This document shows, piece after piece, positions 42,108-49,413 of a stretch of DNA of 64,000 nucleotides. Made by a program: the position numbers and the translations under genes. The DNA comes from Bin16 sp965206315 (lineage in GTDB: Bacteria > Chloroflexota > Dehalococcoidia > Lucifugimonadales > Australimonadaceae). Below the pieces are notes generated by a model. It worked only from the letters and a program-made list of their open reading frames with translations. It did not search any database and was not told where the DNA came from. The stretch spans positions 1,612,001 through 1,676,000 of the forward strand of contig OZ242210.1 of NCBI GenBank assembly GCA_965206315.1. Reading direction: 5' to 3'. Numbering within the stretch: the first letter of the stretch is position 1; each line of letters begins with the position of its first letter.

Positions 42108-44180
42108 TTACCCGAACAACCAGTCTCTGATGAAGGGCTTGGGCCAGAACACGTTGAGTAGGTTCTCCATGAGCCCCAGTGTAACGGCGGCGATCATCCC
42201 CATCGAGACGAGCACCCAGATCCAGGCCTTACCCCGCAAACCCATCGCGATGGGGAGATAGAACAGCGGGAAGAGGATAGCGGACGCCTGGAAGCCGATG
42301 AAACCGATCGCCACGATGAACCCCAGGAGCCATGCGATGAGCGGGAGAAGGCGCCGCACGGCTGCGATGTCCGTGCCGGTCCGCATGCCGATGTCCATGA
42401 TTCGAAGCGCGCTCCTGCGCGTGGTGAGCTCCAGTACCGCCAGGAGAGTCATGAGCGAAAGGAATGCGATGGTAGCCCACATCGGCACGAACGCTGCACT
42501 CTGAACGTGTCCAAGCGCTTCACGCAGCACGACCACGGTTACCCAGCCGATGAGGATGGCCCAGAGCAGGTATTCCCATTGCCAGCGGAGGTTGAGAGAG
42601 AGCGACGGCAACCATGCCAGCACCCCTGTTCGCTTGGCTTCCTGCGCGCGTTCGTCGCCTGATCCCCCGGCGATCACCGGTTGTTCGATGACGCTCTCTG
42701 CCTGTGGCCGCAGCGCCCAGAGCAGGAAGCCGATCGCCATGGCGCCCATTATGAGGATGCCGAGTGTGAAGGGTCTCGTGAGGAAGATGAGCACGCCATC
42801 GCCCATCTGGAGCGCCGGCCATGCGTTCTGCTCGACCACCGGGCCCAGGATGAAGGCGATGATGAACGGAGGGCGTGGCCAGCCGTACCACTTCATCGCG
42901 AGCCCCAGCGCCCCCATCGCCAGTACCACGTAGATATCGGCCATGTTGAACCGGGACTGGTACGCCGCCAGCAGCATCAAAGGGAAAAGCGTGGCGGCGA
43001 TGAAGGGGTAGGGCACCTGCGTGAGCCTGAGCAGAAGCGGCGTCATCGCAAGGGCAAGGATGACCATGAGCACGTTGCCGATGCCGATTGAGAGCACGAC
43101 GCCAACCGTGATATCGAGGTGCTCTCCGAGCAACGGCAACCCCGGCGCGATCCCGTATCCGAGGATCACGGCGAGCAGGATCGCCCATGGAAGGCTGCCG
43201 GGGATACCGAACCCCAGCGTAGGGACCGCCTGCCCGGAGTTCTGAGCGTTCTGGGCGGACTCTGCGAAGAGCAGGCCGTCCAGGCTCCCCTTCCCGAACT
43301 GTGAGCGGTCCTTCGTGAACACGATGCCGAGCATGTAGGAGAGCCAGTCGATGACACCGGAGCCGACTCCCGGTATAACGCCGAGTCCTACGCCGAAGAG
43401 CCCCTGGCGTATGGCCACGCGCCAGCGCCGAAGGCCGTATCGGATGCCTTCCCATATCTGGCGGTTGGACAGCTTCGTGCCGGGGGCGGATACGGGCTTG
43501 CCCGTCATCGTCAGGTCGAGCACCTCAGGAAGCGCGAACAGCCCGAGTACGACCGGGATGATGGGCAGCCCTCCGTTGAGGTAGAGGATGTCGAACGTGA
43601 ACCGTGGCTGGGCTGAGAATGAGCTCAGCCCTATCGTTGCTATGACCAACCCGAGCATCGCCCCTGCGAGCCCTCGCAGGAATGCACCGCGCGAGAGCAC
43701 GGAGATCATGAGGATGCCGAACAGGGCCATCGCTGTGATCTCGGGGAAGGAGAACCGGATGATGAACGGCCTGATGACGGGGAGCAGCAAAGCCAGTGCG
43801 ATGGCGCCGGCCACGCCCCCTATGGTCGACACGGCATAGACGGCCCCCAGTGCTCGGGCCGCTTCTCCTCTTTGGGCGAGTTGGTGTCCCTCCAGGAAGG
43901 TGACCTGTGTGGGGGCGGTGACGTATCCCAGCAGGATGGCAGGGACCGAGTCCATGGTGTTGGCGAGCGAGATGATCGCCGCGACGAGCATGACGCCGTG
44001 GACAGGGTCCAGGTTCAGGATGGCGAACGGGACGAGGATGGAGGCTATCGTCAGGCTGCCCACGCCGGGGATCATCCCCAGCGGCCCGGCGAGCACCAGC
44101 GCGATCCCCAGGATCAGCCAGAACTGCGGGCTCGTGAGGAAATCCGCTATCAGGGGTACGCTCTTCGCGAGAGCTTCCAT
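42108..44180 (-). CDS. Tripartite tricarboxylate transporter permease, TctA-TctB fusion
   Basis: A 690-residue membrane protein. Residues 1-500 are a full TctA permease with about 12 spans and the signatures GMIPGVGSLTIASIL (about 35) and PTLGFGIPGSLPWAI (about 315). A short hydrophilic link (GGSGDERAQEAKRTG, about 508-522) leads to about 160 residues with four more spans in the TctB pattern (WLLGFIVAIGFIGFQASAIL). TctA and TctB are normally separate proteins; no other tctB gene is nearby. With the binding protein 78 bases upstream (hairpin between them) it forms a complete TTT system that takes up carboxylates or other small acids driven by an ion gradient. Confidence 0.88.
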   Translation of the reverse strand: MEALAKSVPLIADFLTSPQFWLILGIALVLAGPLGMIPGVGSLTIASILVPFAILNLDPVHGVMLVAAIISLANTMDSVPAILLGYVTAPTQVTFLEGHQLAQRGEAARALGAVYAVSTIGGVAGAIALALLLPVIRPFIIRFSFPEITAMALFGILMISVLSRGAFLRGLAGAMLGLVIATIGLSSFSAQPRFTFDILYLNGGLPIIPVVLGLFALPEVLDLTMTGKPVSAPGTKLSNRQIWEGIRYGLRRWRVAIRQGLFGVGLGVIPGVGSGVIDWLSYMLGIVFTKDRSQFGKGSLDGLLFAESAQNAQNSGQAVPTLGFGIPGSLPWAILLAVILGYGIAPGLPLLGEHLDITVGVVLSIGIGNVLMVILALAMTPLLLRLTQVPYPFIAATLFPLMLLAAYQSRFNMADIYVVLAMGALGLAMKWYGWPRPPFIIAFILGPVVEQNAWPALQMGDGVLIFLTRPFTLGILIMGAMAIGFLLWALRPQAESVIEQPVIAGGSGDERAQEAKRTGVLAWLPSLSLNLRWQWEYLLWAILIGWVTVVVLREALGHVQSAAFVPMWATIAFLSLMTLLAVLELTTRRSALRIMDIGMRTGTDIAAVRRLLPLIAWLLGFIVAIGFIGFQASAILFPLFYLPIAMGLRGKAWIWVLVSMGMIAAVTLGLMENLLNVFWPKPFIRDWLFG

Positions 44181-44198
44181 TCCTGCCTCTCAGTGCAA

Positions 44199-44231
44199 CC
44201 GTGGCCTGCCTCCGTAGAGAGCAGGCCACGG
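44199..44231 (-). terminator. Intercistronic hairpin between the TctC-like and TctA-TctB genes
   Basis: CCGTGGCCTGC (44199-44209) pairs perfectly with GCAGGCCACGG (44221-44231) around an 11-base loop. It sits between the binding-protein stop and the permease start, as do the hairpins at 23892 and 20537 behind other exported lipoprotein genes. Confidence 0.75.
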
Positions 44232-44258
44232 TCGCGTAACTGTCTGTGAGCCGTGTTC

Positions 44259-45389
44259 CTAGAACTTCGACTCGTACGTCTCGACCCACTCGTCGTAGAT
44301 GGCGTCGAGGCGGCGCAGGTCGAAGTTCGCCGCAACCTCTTCCGCGTCCGCTCCGGCGACGATGCTCGGCGGGTTGCCGGTCACTTCCTGGAACTCCGCT
44401 CCGAAGGCCGGGTCGGCAAAGGCTGCGTATGCCGCCTCACGGAGGATCTCCACTATGGAGTCGGGCGTGCTGGGAGCCATCGTCATGCCGTCGAAGAAGA
44501 TGCCGTTCGATCCGGCGTTCTGCAGCGTTTGGATGTCGTCGCGCAACTCGCTCGGAACGATGTCTGCGATGTTCAGCAGGTCGTCGGGCAGCGAGGGCAG
44601 CTCGGCACTCGGCAGGATCGGGATGCTCTCGTTCGATGCTATGGCCCATGGTCGGAACTCGCCGCTCTCGATCCAGCCCGGCCGCAGGCGCTGGAGGAAG
44701 TACGGGCTGAACGTCCGGCCGCTCACGTCCCCACGTTCCATGACCGTCACGCCCACGTTGTAGGACGGCGAGATCCCGAAGATGTGCTCGATGGGCACGC
44801 CGAGTTCCTCGATGAGTATCCGGTCGATGACGAAGCCCGAGCCGGCGGGGGCGATCTGAGGCAGTATGACGGGGGTATCGCCGCCGAACGAGTCCTGCAT
44901 CCGGTTGTAGGGGATGTCCCGGTGGACCATGTAGATGTTCGGCCGGTTCAGGTAGAAGACCCGGCGGAAGTCCTCCCACTGGTAGGTGACGCCCGGCACG
45001 CTCAGCTGGTTGTCGGGGTACCCGCCCACGCCGTAGGTGATGGTCAACCCGTCGTCTGATCCCGTGTAGAACTCGTTGAGGAACGCCTCGAACCCGGCGC
45101 GGTCGGGCGCAGTCGTGACCTCTATCGATGGGTTGCCGGGTATGTACTCGGAGAGCTTGGAGGCGATGAACCGCCCCTCTGTGTCTGCCCCGCTGCCAAC
45201 GGAGTACCCGATCACCATGCTGATGGTCTTACCTTCGTAGTAAGGCGCGGGCTCTGGCGTGGGGGTTGGGGTCGCAGCAGGAACGGGCGTAGCTGTCGGT
45301 GTCGGCGTTGGGTCAGCGCCGCACGCTGCGACGAGCGCAGCCAGCAACCCGGCCAGTGCTATGAGCATCAATCTCTTTGTCGTTCTCAT
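44259..45389 (-). CDS. TTT-family substrate-binding lipoprotein (TctC-like)
   Basis: A 376-residue exported binding protein. ATG 45389 has GGGAGG upstream; a longer in-frame start lacks an RBS. The signal peptide ends in LVAAC (Cys 24), then a stalk with TPTPTATPVPAATPTPT. The mature part begins YYEGKTISMVIGYSVGSGAD, a TctC-like opening (usually PGGGxD), and continues with GNPSIEVTT and a C-terminal LRRLDAIYDEWVE. It pairs with the TctA-TctB fusion. Binding proteins of this family recognise citrate, aromatic acids such as terephthalate, and related compounds; the ligand is not predictable here. Confidence 0.85.
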   Translation of the reverse strand: MRTTKRLMLIALAGLLAALVAACGADPTPTPTATPVPAATPTPTPEPAPYYEGKTISMVIGYSVGSGADTEGRFIASKLSEYIPGNPSIEVTTAPDRAGFEAFLNEFYTGSDDGLTITYGVGGYPDNQLSVPGVTYQWEDFRRVFYLNRPNIYMVHRDIPYNRMQDSFGGDTPVILPQIAPAGSGFVIDRILIEELGVPIEHIFGISPSYNVGVTVMERGDVSGRTFSPYFLQRLRPGWIESGEFRPWAIASNESIPILPSAELPSLPDDLLNIADIVPSELRDDIQTLQNAGSNGIFFDGMTMAPSTPDSIVEILREAAYAAFADPAFGAEFQEVTGNPPSIVAGADAEEVAANFDLRRLDAIYDEWVETYESKF

Positions 45390-45433
45390 CGGTTCCTCCC
45401 TTGCTGTGTGGCTGTGGTCCAGGGACTTCCTCT

Positions 45434-46516
45434 TCATGCTTTGAGACCGTAGAACACCTGGGCGTTCGTGCGGAGGATGCCCTCCTTGTCCTTATAGGAC
45501 ATGTCCTCGCGTTCGAGCAGTTCGTTGATCTCCTCGTTGATCGTGTCGTCGTTCACTTCGTGCGGGAAGTCGGAAGAGAACATGAACGGTTCGCTGCCCG
45601 CGACGCTCACAGCATAGCCGATAGCGCCCTCGTCGCCCTCGACGCCCACGAAGAGACGCCGCTCCTTCACCAGCCGGAGGATGTACTCGGCGATGCTCTC
45701 TCCCTTGTGCAGTTGCAGGAACGCTGCGTGCGGGTCGGCGGGGATGAACGCCTTGTGGGACCCGTTGAAGCGCTCCAGCGCCAGCAGGAACCAGGCCAGC
45801 CCGCCCTCAAGGAACCCCCAGCGTACGTTGGGGAACTGGTCGAACACCCCGTTGAAGAGCAGGCTGCCGAAGCTGATGGTGATGCCGAACGGGTGCCCCA
45901 TCGCGTGTATCGGTGCGAAGAGGTTCAGGTTGTCCATGCCGAGGCCCATGTGACAGCCGCCGTGGAAGGCGACGGCGATGCCCAGCCGGTTGGCCTCTTC
46001 GTACACGGGCCAGTACACCTTGGCGCCGACGTGGTTCGCCAGCCCCGTCGACGGCAGCATGATTCCGACCATCCCCAGTTCCTCGATGCAGCGACGCATC
46101 TCGACTACCGCCGCCGGAGGGTTCTGCATGGGCACGAGCCCCATGCCCATCAGCCGGGGCGTGTGCCGGGTGAACGTGTCGTAGAGCCAGTCGTTGTAGG
46201 CCTGGCATGCCGCCGTGGCGTAGTCCAGGTCTACCATGCGCCCGCATGCGAGCCCTGAGGTTGGGTAGAGCACCGCCCCCTCGATACCCGCCTGGTCCTG
46301 GAAGTTCACCCAGCGGTCCACCGCTGCGGGCATGAACGAGCCTGGCGGGCGTATGTTCAGCCCCTCATGGAGATGGTCCAGCGCCGGGAATACCTTCCCC
46401 ACCCGGCGGCTCAGGAAACTCGCATACTCCTTGGGGAAGTACGTGGCGATGGCAGGCTCGTCCTCGAGGACGTGTCCGTCACCGTCGATTATCCCTATCT
46501 TCGACTGGACTACCAT
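45434..46516 (-). CDS. ACMSD-type amidohydrolase, divergent member
   Basis: A 360-residue metal-dependent TIM-barrel enzyme; the start at 46516 (MVVQSKIGII) has GAGGAG upstream and avoids a long N-terminal extension. Metal motif IIDGDGHVLED (D11, D13, H15), VAFHGGCHMG near 180 and FSSDFPHEV near 302. Like the copy at 27752 it belongs to the DxDxH branch, rather than the DSHxxEP branch of the other three. It sits between the TctC-like gene (44 bases) and the dehydrogenase gene (31 bases), in the operon starting at 47654. Its substrate is unknown. Confidence 0.88.
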   Translation of the reverse strand: MVVQSKIGIIDGDGHVLEDEPAIATYFPKEYASFLSRRVGKVFPALDHLHEGLNIRPPGSFMPAAVDRWVNFQDQAGIEGAVLYPTSGLACGRMVDLDYATAACQAYNDWLYDTFTRHTPRLMGMGLVPMQNPPAAVVEMRRCIEELGMVGIMLPSTGLANHVGAKVYWPVYEEANRLGIAVAFHGGCHMGLGMDNLNLFAPIHAMGHPFGITISFGSLLFNGVFDQFPNVRWGFLEGGLAWFLLALERFNGSHKAFIPADPHAAFLQLHKGESIAEYILRLVKERRLFVGVEGDEGAIGYAVSVAGSEPFMFSSDFPHEVNDDTINEEINELLEREDMSYKDKEGILRTNAQVFYGLKA

Positions 46517-46547
46517 GCCCCTGCTCCTCTCGCCGCGTTCGGTTCGC

Positions 46548-47654
46548 TTACACCGCCGAAGGTTGTGGTAGGACAACCGCTTTGACTTCCCTGAATTCGG
46601 ACATCGCCTGCAATGCGTCGCCCGTGCCCTCCAGGGAGTAGGTGCCGGTGATCATCGACTCGAATGGGAAATGCTTGCTCTGGGTCGACAGGAACTGCAC
46701 CGCTTGGAGGAAGTGCCTGGCCTCCGCCTGCAGGACGCTCGATATGGTCAGGTACTTGGTCGTCATCGCAAACATCGGCACTTCGAGAGTGCCGCCTCCC
46801 CCGCCGATGCTGATGACCCGGCCTCCCCTGCGGACGAGGTCCAACGCCTCGGGGATGGCATGCGCGGTGGCAGCCTGGATAACCACGTCCACTCCCACGC
46901 CGCGCGTGTGCTCCGCGACCCACGCCTTCCGGTCTGCCATCGACGTCTGCTCGATGTCCATGGTGCCCGCAGCGCCCCAACTCCTCGCAACTTCGAGACG
47001 AGACTCCGGGGCTCCGAAAACAAACACCTTGTCCGCGCCCTTGGCGAGAGCGACCGCAAGGCAGTAGAGCCCTACGGGCCCTGCGCCCTGTACGAGCACC
47101 GTCTCGTGGCTCCTGACGGGGCCGAGCCTCTCGGCAGCGTGCATCGCAGTCCGCAAGGCGCAGGCGGCCGATGCGGCGAGCGGCGCAGGCACGTCGTCCG
47201 GGATGGGTATGAAGTCTGCCCCGGGAGGGTAGTAGTGGTAGTCGGCAGTGCCGCCGAGCAGGTAAGGGTACTGGTCGACCCGCTCCCTGCCGTACCGTGC
47301 CCCTTCCAGGCACAGGCTCGGCTGCATCGCCACGGAGCAGTGGTAGCAGTGTCCGCAGAACGGGTAGTTCGCGATGATGCGCTGCCCCGGCTGGACCGGG
47401 CGGTTGAAGATGTCCTTGGGGTTTCCGGCCACGTCTGCAACCGTGACGGCTGTTTCATGACCGGGGATGTAGGGCAGTTTCTCGGGGCCGACGAAACTGT
47501 GCCCGCCCCAGATGTGGACGTCGGTGCCACAGAGCGTCGCTGCATCGACGCGGCCAAGCACACTGCCGGGTTCCATGTCAGGCAGAGGAACGTCCTGAAC
47601 CGAAAGGGGCTCGGCGAACTCCGTCACCACCGCTGCACGGACTGTCTCTGCCAT
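46548..47654 (-). CDS. Zinc-dependent medium-chain dehydrogenase
   Basis: A 368-residue MDR enzyme. The catalytic zinc site is LCGTDVHIWGGH with GHE downstream, the structural-zinc loop CGHCYHCSVAMQPSLC, and the nucleotide-binding motif GAGPVGLYCLAVALAKGADK. It differs clearly from the pair at 29946 and 48239 in sequence, so the three are not one recent family. It is the first gene of the minus-strand operon and is divergent from the dehydrogenase at 48239 across a 584-base control region. Alcohol, diol or sugar substrates are all possible. Confidence 0.9.
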   Translation of the reverse strand: MAETVRAAVVTEFAEPLSVQDVPLPDMEPGSVLGRVDAATLCGTDVHIWGGHSFVGPEKLPYIPGHETAVTVADVAGNPKDIFNRPVQPGQRIIANYPFCGHCYHCSVAMQPSLCLEGARYGRERVDQYPYLLGGTADYHYYPPGADFIPIPDDVPAPLAASAACALRTAMHAAERLGPVRSHETVLVQGAGPVGLYCLAVALAKGADKVFVFGAPESRLEVARSWGAAGTMDIEQTSMADRKAWVAEHTRGVGVDVVIQAATAHAIPEALDLVRRGGRVISIGGGGGTLEVPMFAMTTKYLTISSVLQAEARHFLQAVQFLSTQSKHFPFESMITGTYSLEGTGDALQAMSEFREVKAVVLPQPSAV

Positions 47655-47729
47655 AACACCTCTCCCCCACGCACTGCCGGAGGACTGTGGACCTGACCGT
47701 TACACAGCCGATTCGTGCTGACCGGCGCG

Positions 47730-47758
47730 AGCATACACCCCGGTCATGGACGCCACAA
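47730..47758 (-). promoter_or_regulatory. Candidate promoter of the minus-strand operon starting at 47654
   Basis: On the minus strand TTGTGG (47758-47753) and TATGCT (47735-47730) are 17 bases apart. Matches are three and four of six, so this is a weak candidate, but spacing is ideal and the gene start lies about 70 bases downstream. Confidence 0.35.
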
Positions 47759-47862
47759 GGAACGGCGCCGTATGTTCCTCGGAAGCACAACCGGCGGTGA
47801 CATGCGGCCCTTACGCGTTCGCGCCCCAACCGCGTACGCTGGTTCCATGACCGGCGCATCAA

Positions 47863-47925
47863 CAGCACCTATAGATTGCGTCTATGGCTCGCGGTCCCGG
47901 CTATAGACAGGGCCTATGGGTGCTG
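47863..47925. promoter_or_regulatory. Nested dyad of CTATAG/CTATGG units
   Basis: Two inverted repeats share one centre (47894). The outer arms are CAGCACCTATAG (47863-47874) and CTATGGGTGCTG (47914-47925); the inner arms are GTCTATGGC (47880-47888) and GCTATAGAC (47900-47908). Each pair has a single wobble. Read another way, CTATAG-N7-CTATGG occurs twice as a direct repeat, starting at 47869 and 47901. It could be an operator array or a structured RNA. Confidence 0.6.
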
Positions 47926-48134
47926 GAGCCAAACTTGTAAACGCATGAGATTGTTGTTGCCTTGTTCGCGGGAAGCAGGCCACGGCCATGAAAATGCCTG
48001 TTACGAACGGAACAAGAATGTCAAAACCGCATCCCTCTTCACTCGTAGAAACCGGGAACAAGGGGCTCATGGCGCCACCCTTTGACATCCTTGTTCGGAA
48101 ACCGCTCCACCTTCGGGCGGCGACCGCAAAAACG

Positions 48135-48163
48135 TTGACCCTCTCGTGCGCTGGGGGTATCTT
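48135..48163 (+). promoter_or_regulatory. Promoter of the dehydrogenase-Rieske operon
   Basis: TTGACC (48135-48140) and TATCTT (48158-48163) are 17 bases apart, with five and four of six consensus matches. The predicted start near 48170 gives a leader of about 69 bases to ATG 48239. Confidence 0.6.
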
Positions 48164-48238
48164 GTCCACGATTGCGTACGCGTGCGGCCGTGACCCACGG
48201 GAACGACAACAACAAAACTGTAGCGGAGGCGAGGCGCG

Positions 48239-49360
48239 ATGGCTGAGAAGGCACTGGTTGCAGCGAAGGTAGGCCCCAATCAGACCGAGCAGATGGAATT
48301 CGACCTGCCGGACATCCCGGTCGACGGCGCGCTCCTGAAGGTGGAGGCCGCGGGCGTCTGCGGCAGCGACGTAGGCGGCTACGAGCGTGAGATGAAGGGC
48401 GGCCCCGTCATCATGGGGCATGAGAACGTCGGCTACCTCGCGAAGGTCGGCCACGTCTTTGCGAACCGCTGGGGTGTGAAGGAAGGCGACATGGTCGCGC
48501 TGGAGGAGTACCTCCCGTGTGGACGCTGCGAGTTCTGCCGCGTTGGCGAGTACCGCCACTGCTACGCCACCGACGCCTCCGCGAACGCCTCCGCCATCCG
48601 GTACGGCTCCACGTCCGTGGAGGTCGCGCCGGCGCTCTGGGGCGGCTATGCGCAGTACCTGTACGTTCCGCCGAACGCGCCGCTGCACAAGGTGCCCGAC
48701 GGCATCACCGCCGAGGAGGCCGCGATGGCGCTGCCCATGGGCAACGGCATCCAGTGGGCGCTCATCGAGGGGCAGGTCGGCTACGGGAAGAGCGTCCTCA
48801 TCCAGGGGCCGGGCCAGCAGGGGCTCGCCTGCGTCGTCGCCTCGAAGCAAGCGGGCGCGGACTGCATCATCATCACCGGCAAGGGTCCAAAGGACGCCAG
48901 GCGGATGGAGGTTGCGCGCGCGCTCGGTGCGGACTTCACCATCGACATCGACGAGGAAGACCCGCTTCCCCGCATCAAGGAGATCACGGGCGGCGGACCG
49001 GAGGCTGGCGTAGACGTGGTCGTCGACTGCACTTCCCACGCCGGCAAGGCGCCCACGCTCCTCGCCATCGAGGCGACGAAGCGCAAGGGCGGCAGGATGG
49101 TCGCGCAGGCGGAAGCCCCGATCTTCCCGGACTTCCCCATCGGCAGGCTCACGCGCAAGTACATGACCCTGGCCAGCGCACGCGGCCACAGCTTCGAGGC
49201 GGTCGAGCTCGCGCTGCGCCAGATCGCGTCGCACCGTTTCCCGCTCGAACTCATGCGGACGCACACCTTCGGGCTCGTGGACGTCCACACTGCCATCCGC
49301 GCGGTGGCCGGAGAGGGCATCGACGACGCCATCCACGTCTCCGTCCTGCCGTGGGAGTAG
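48239..49360 (+). CDS. Zinc-dependent medium-chain dehydrogenase
   Basis: A 373-residue MDR enzyme and close paralogue of 29946-31043. Zinc site GVCGSDVGGY, then GHEN; structural-zinc loop CGRCEFCRVGEYRHC; nucleotide-binding GPGQQGLACVVASKQAGAD. The gene is followed after 53 bases by a long-subgroup Rieske oxygenase. The same pair occurs in the opposite order in the ring-cleavage operon (31059-32384 then 29946-31043). The conserved partnership suggests this dehydrogenase acts on the oxygenase product. RBS GGAGGCGAGGCG lies just before ATG. Confidence 0.9.
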   Translation: MAEKALVAAKVGPNQTEQMEFDLPDIPVDGALLKVEAAGVCGSDVGGYEREMKGGPVIMGHENVGYLAKVGHVFANRWGVKEGDMVALEEYLPCGRCEFCRVGEYRHCYATDASANASAIRYGSTSVEVAPALWGGYAQYLYVPPNAPLHKVPDGITAEEAAMALPMGNGIQWALIEGQVGYGKSVLIQGPGQQGLACVVASKQAGADCIIITGKGPKDARRMEVARALGADFTIDIDEEDPLPRIKEITGGGPEAGVDVVVDCTSHAGKAPTLLAIEATKRKGGRMVAQAEAPIFPDFPIGRLTRKYMTLASARGHSFEAVELALRQIASHRFPLELMRTHTFGLVDVHTAIRAVAGEGIDDAIHVSVLPWE

Positions 49361-49413
49361 GCGGGAACGCCTGACGACACGCGACAACGTCTCCATCGGG
49401 AGGTAACGGCAAG

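Larger units (their letters stand above)
47655..48238. other. Long divergent control region without genes
   Basis: This 584-base region lies between two outward-facing dehydrogenase genes. Small open frames inside it lack RBS and family features, and I annotate none. It holds a nested dyad at 47863-47925, four copies of the heptamer CTTGTTC/GAACAAG (47961, 48010, 48056, 48090), a promoter for each direction and a lower GC content than its surroundings. Confidence 0.7.

Noticed and set aside
47863..47925. Integron attC site or insertion-sequence end
   Set aside because: The dyad lacks the conserved RYYYAAC/GTTRRRY ends of attC, and no integrase, transposase or target duplication is nearby.
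47988..48272. Small plus-strand frame in the divergent control region
   Set aside because: It overlaps the promoter and the start of the dehydrogenase gene, and has no RBS or recognisable features.
47882..49396. 504-codon minus-strand frame over the dehydrogenase at 48239
   Set aside because: It is the complement of a clear MDR gene; it has no RBS, and its 3' half runs through the control region.
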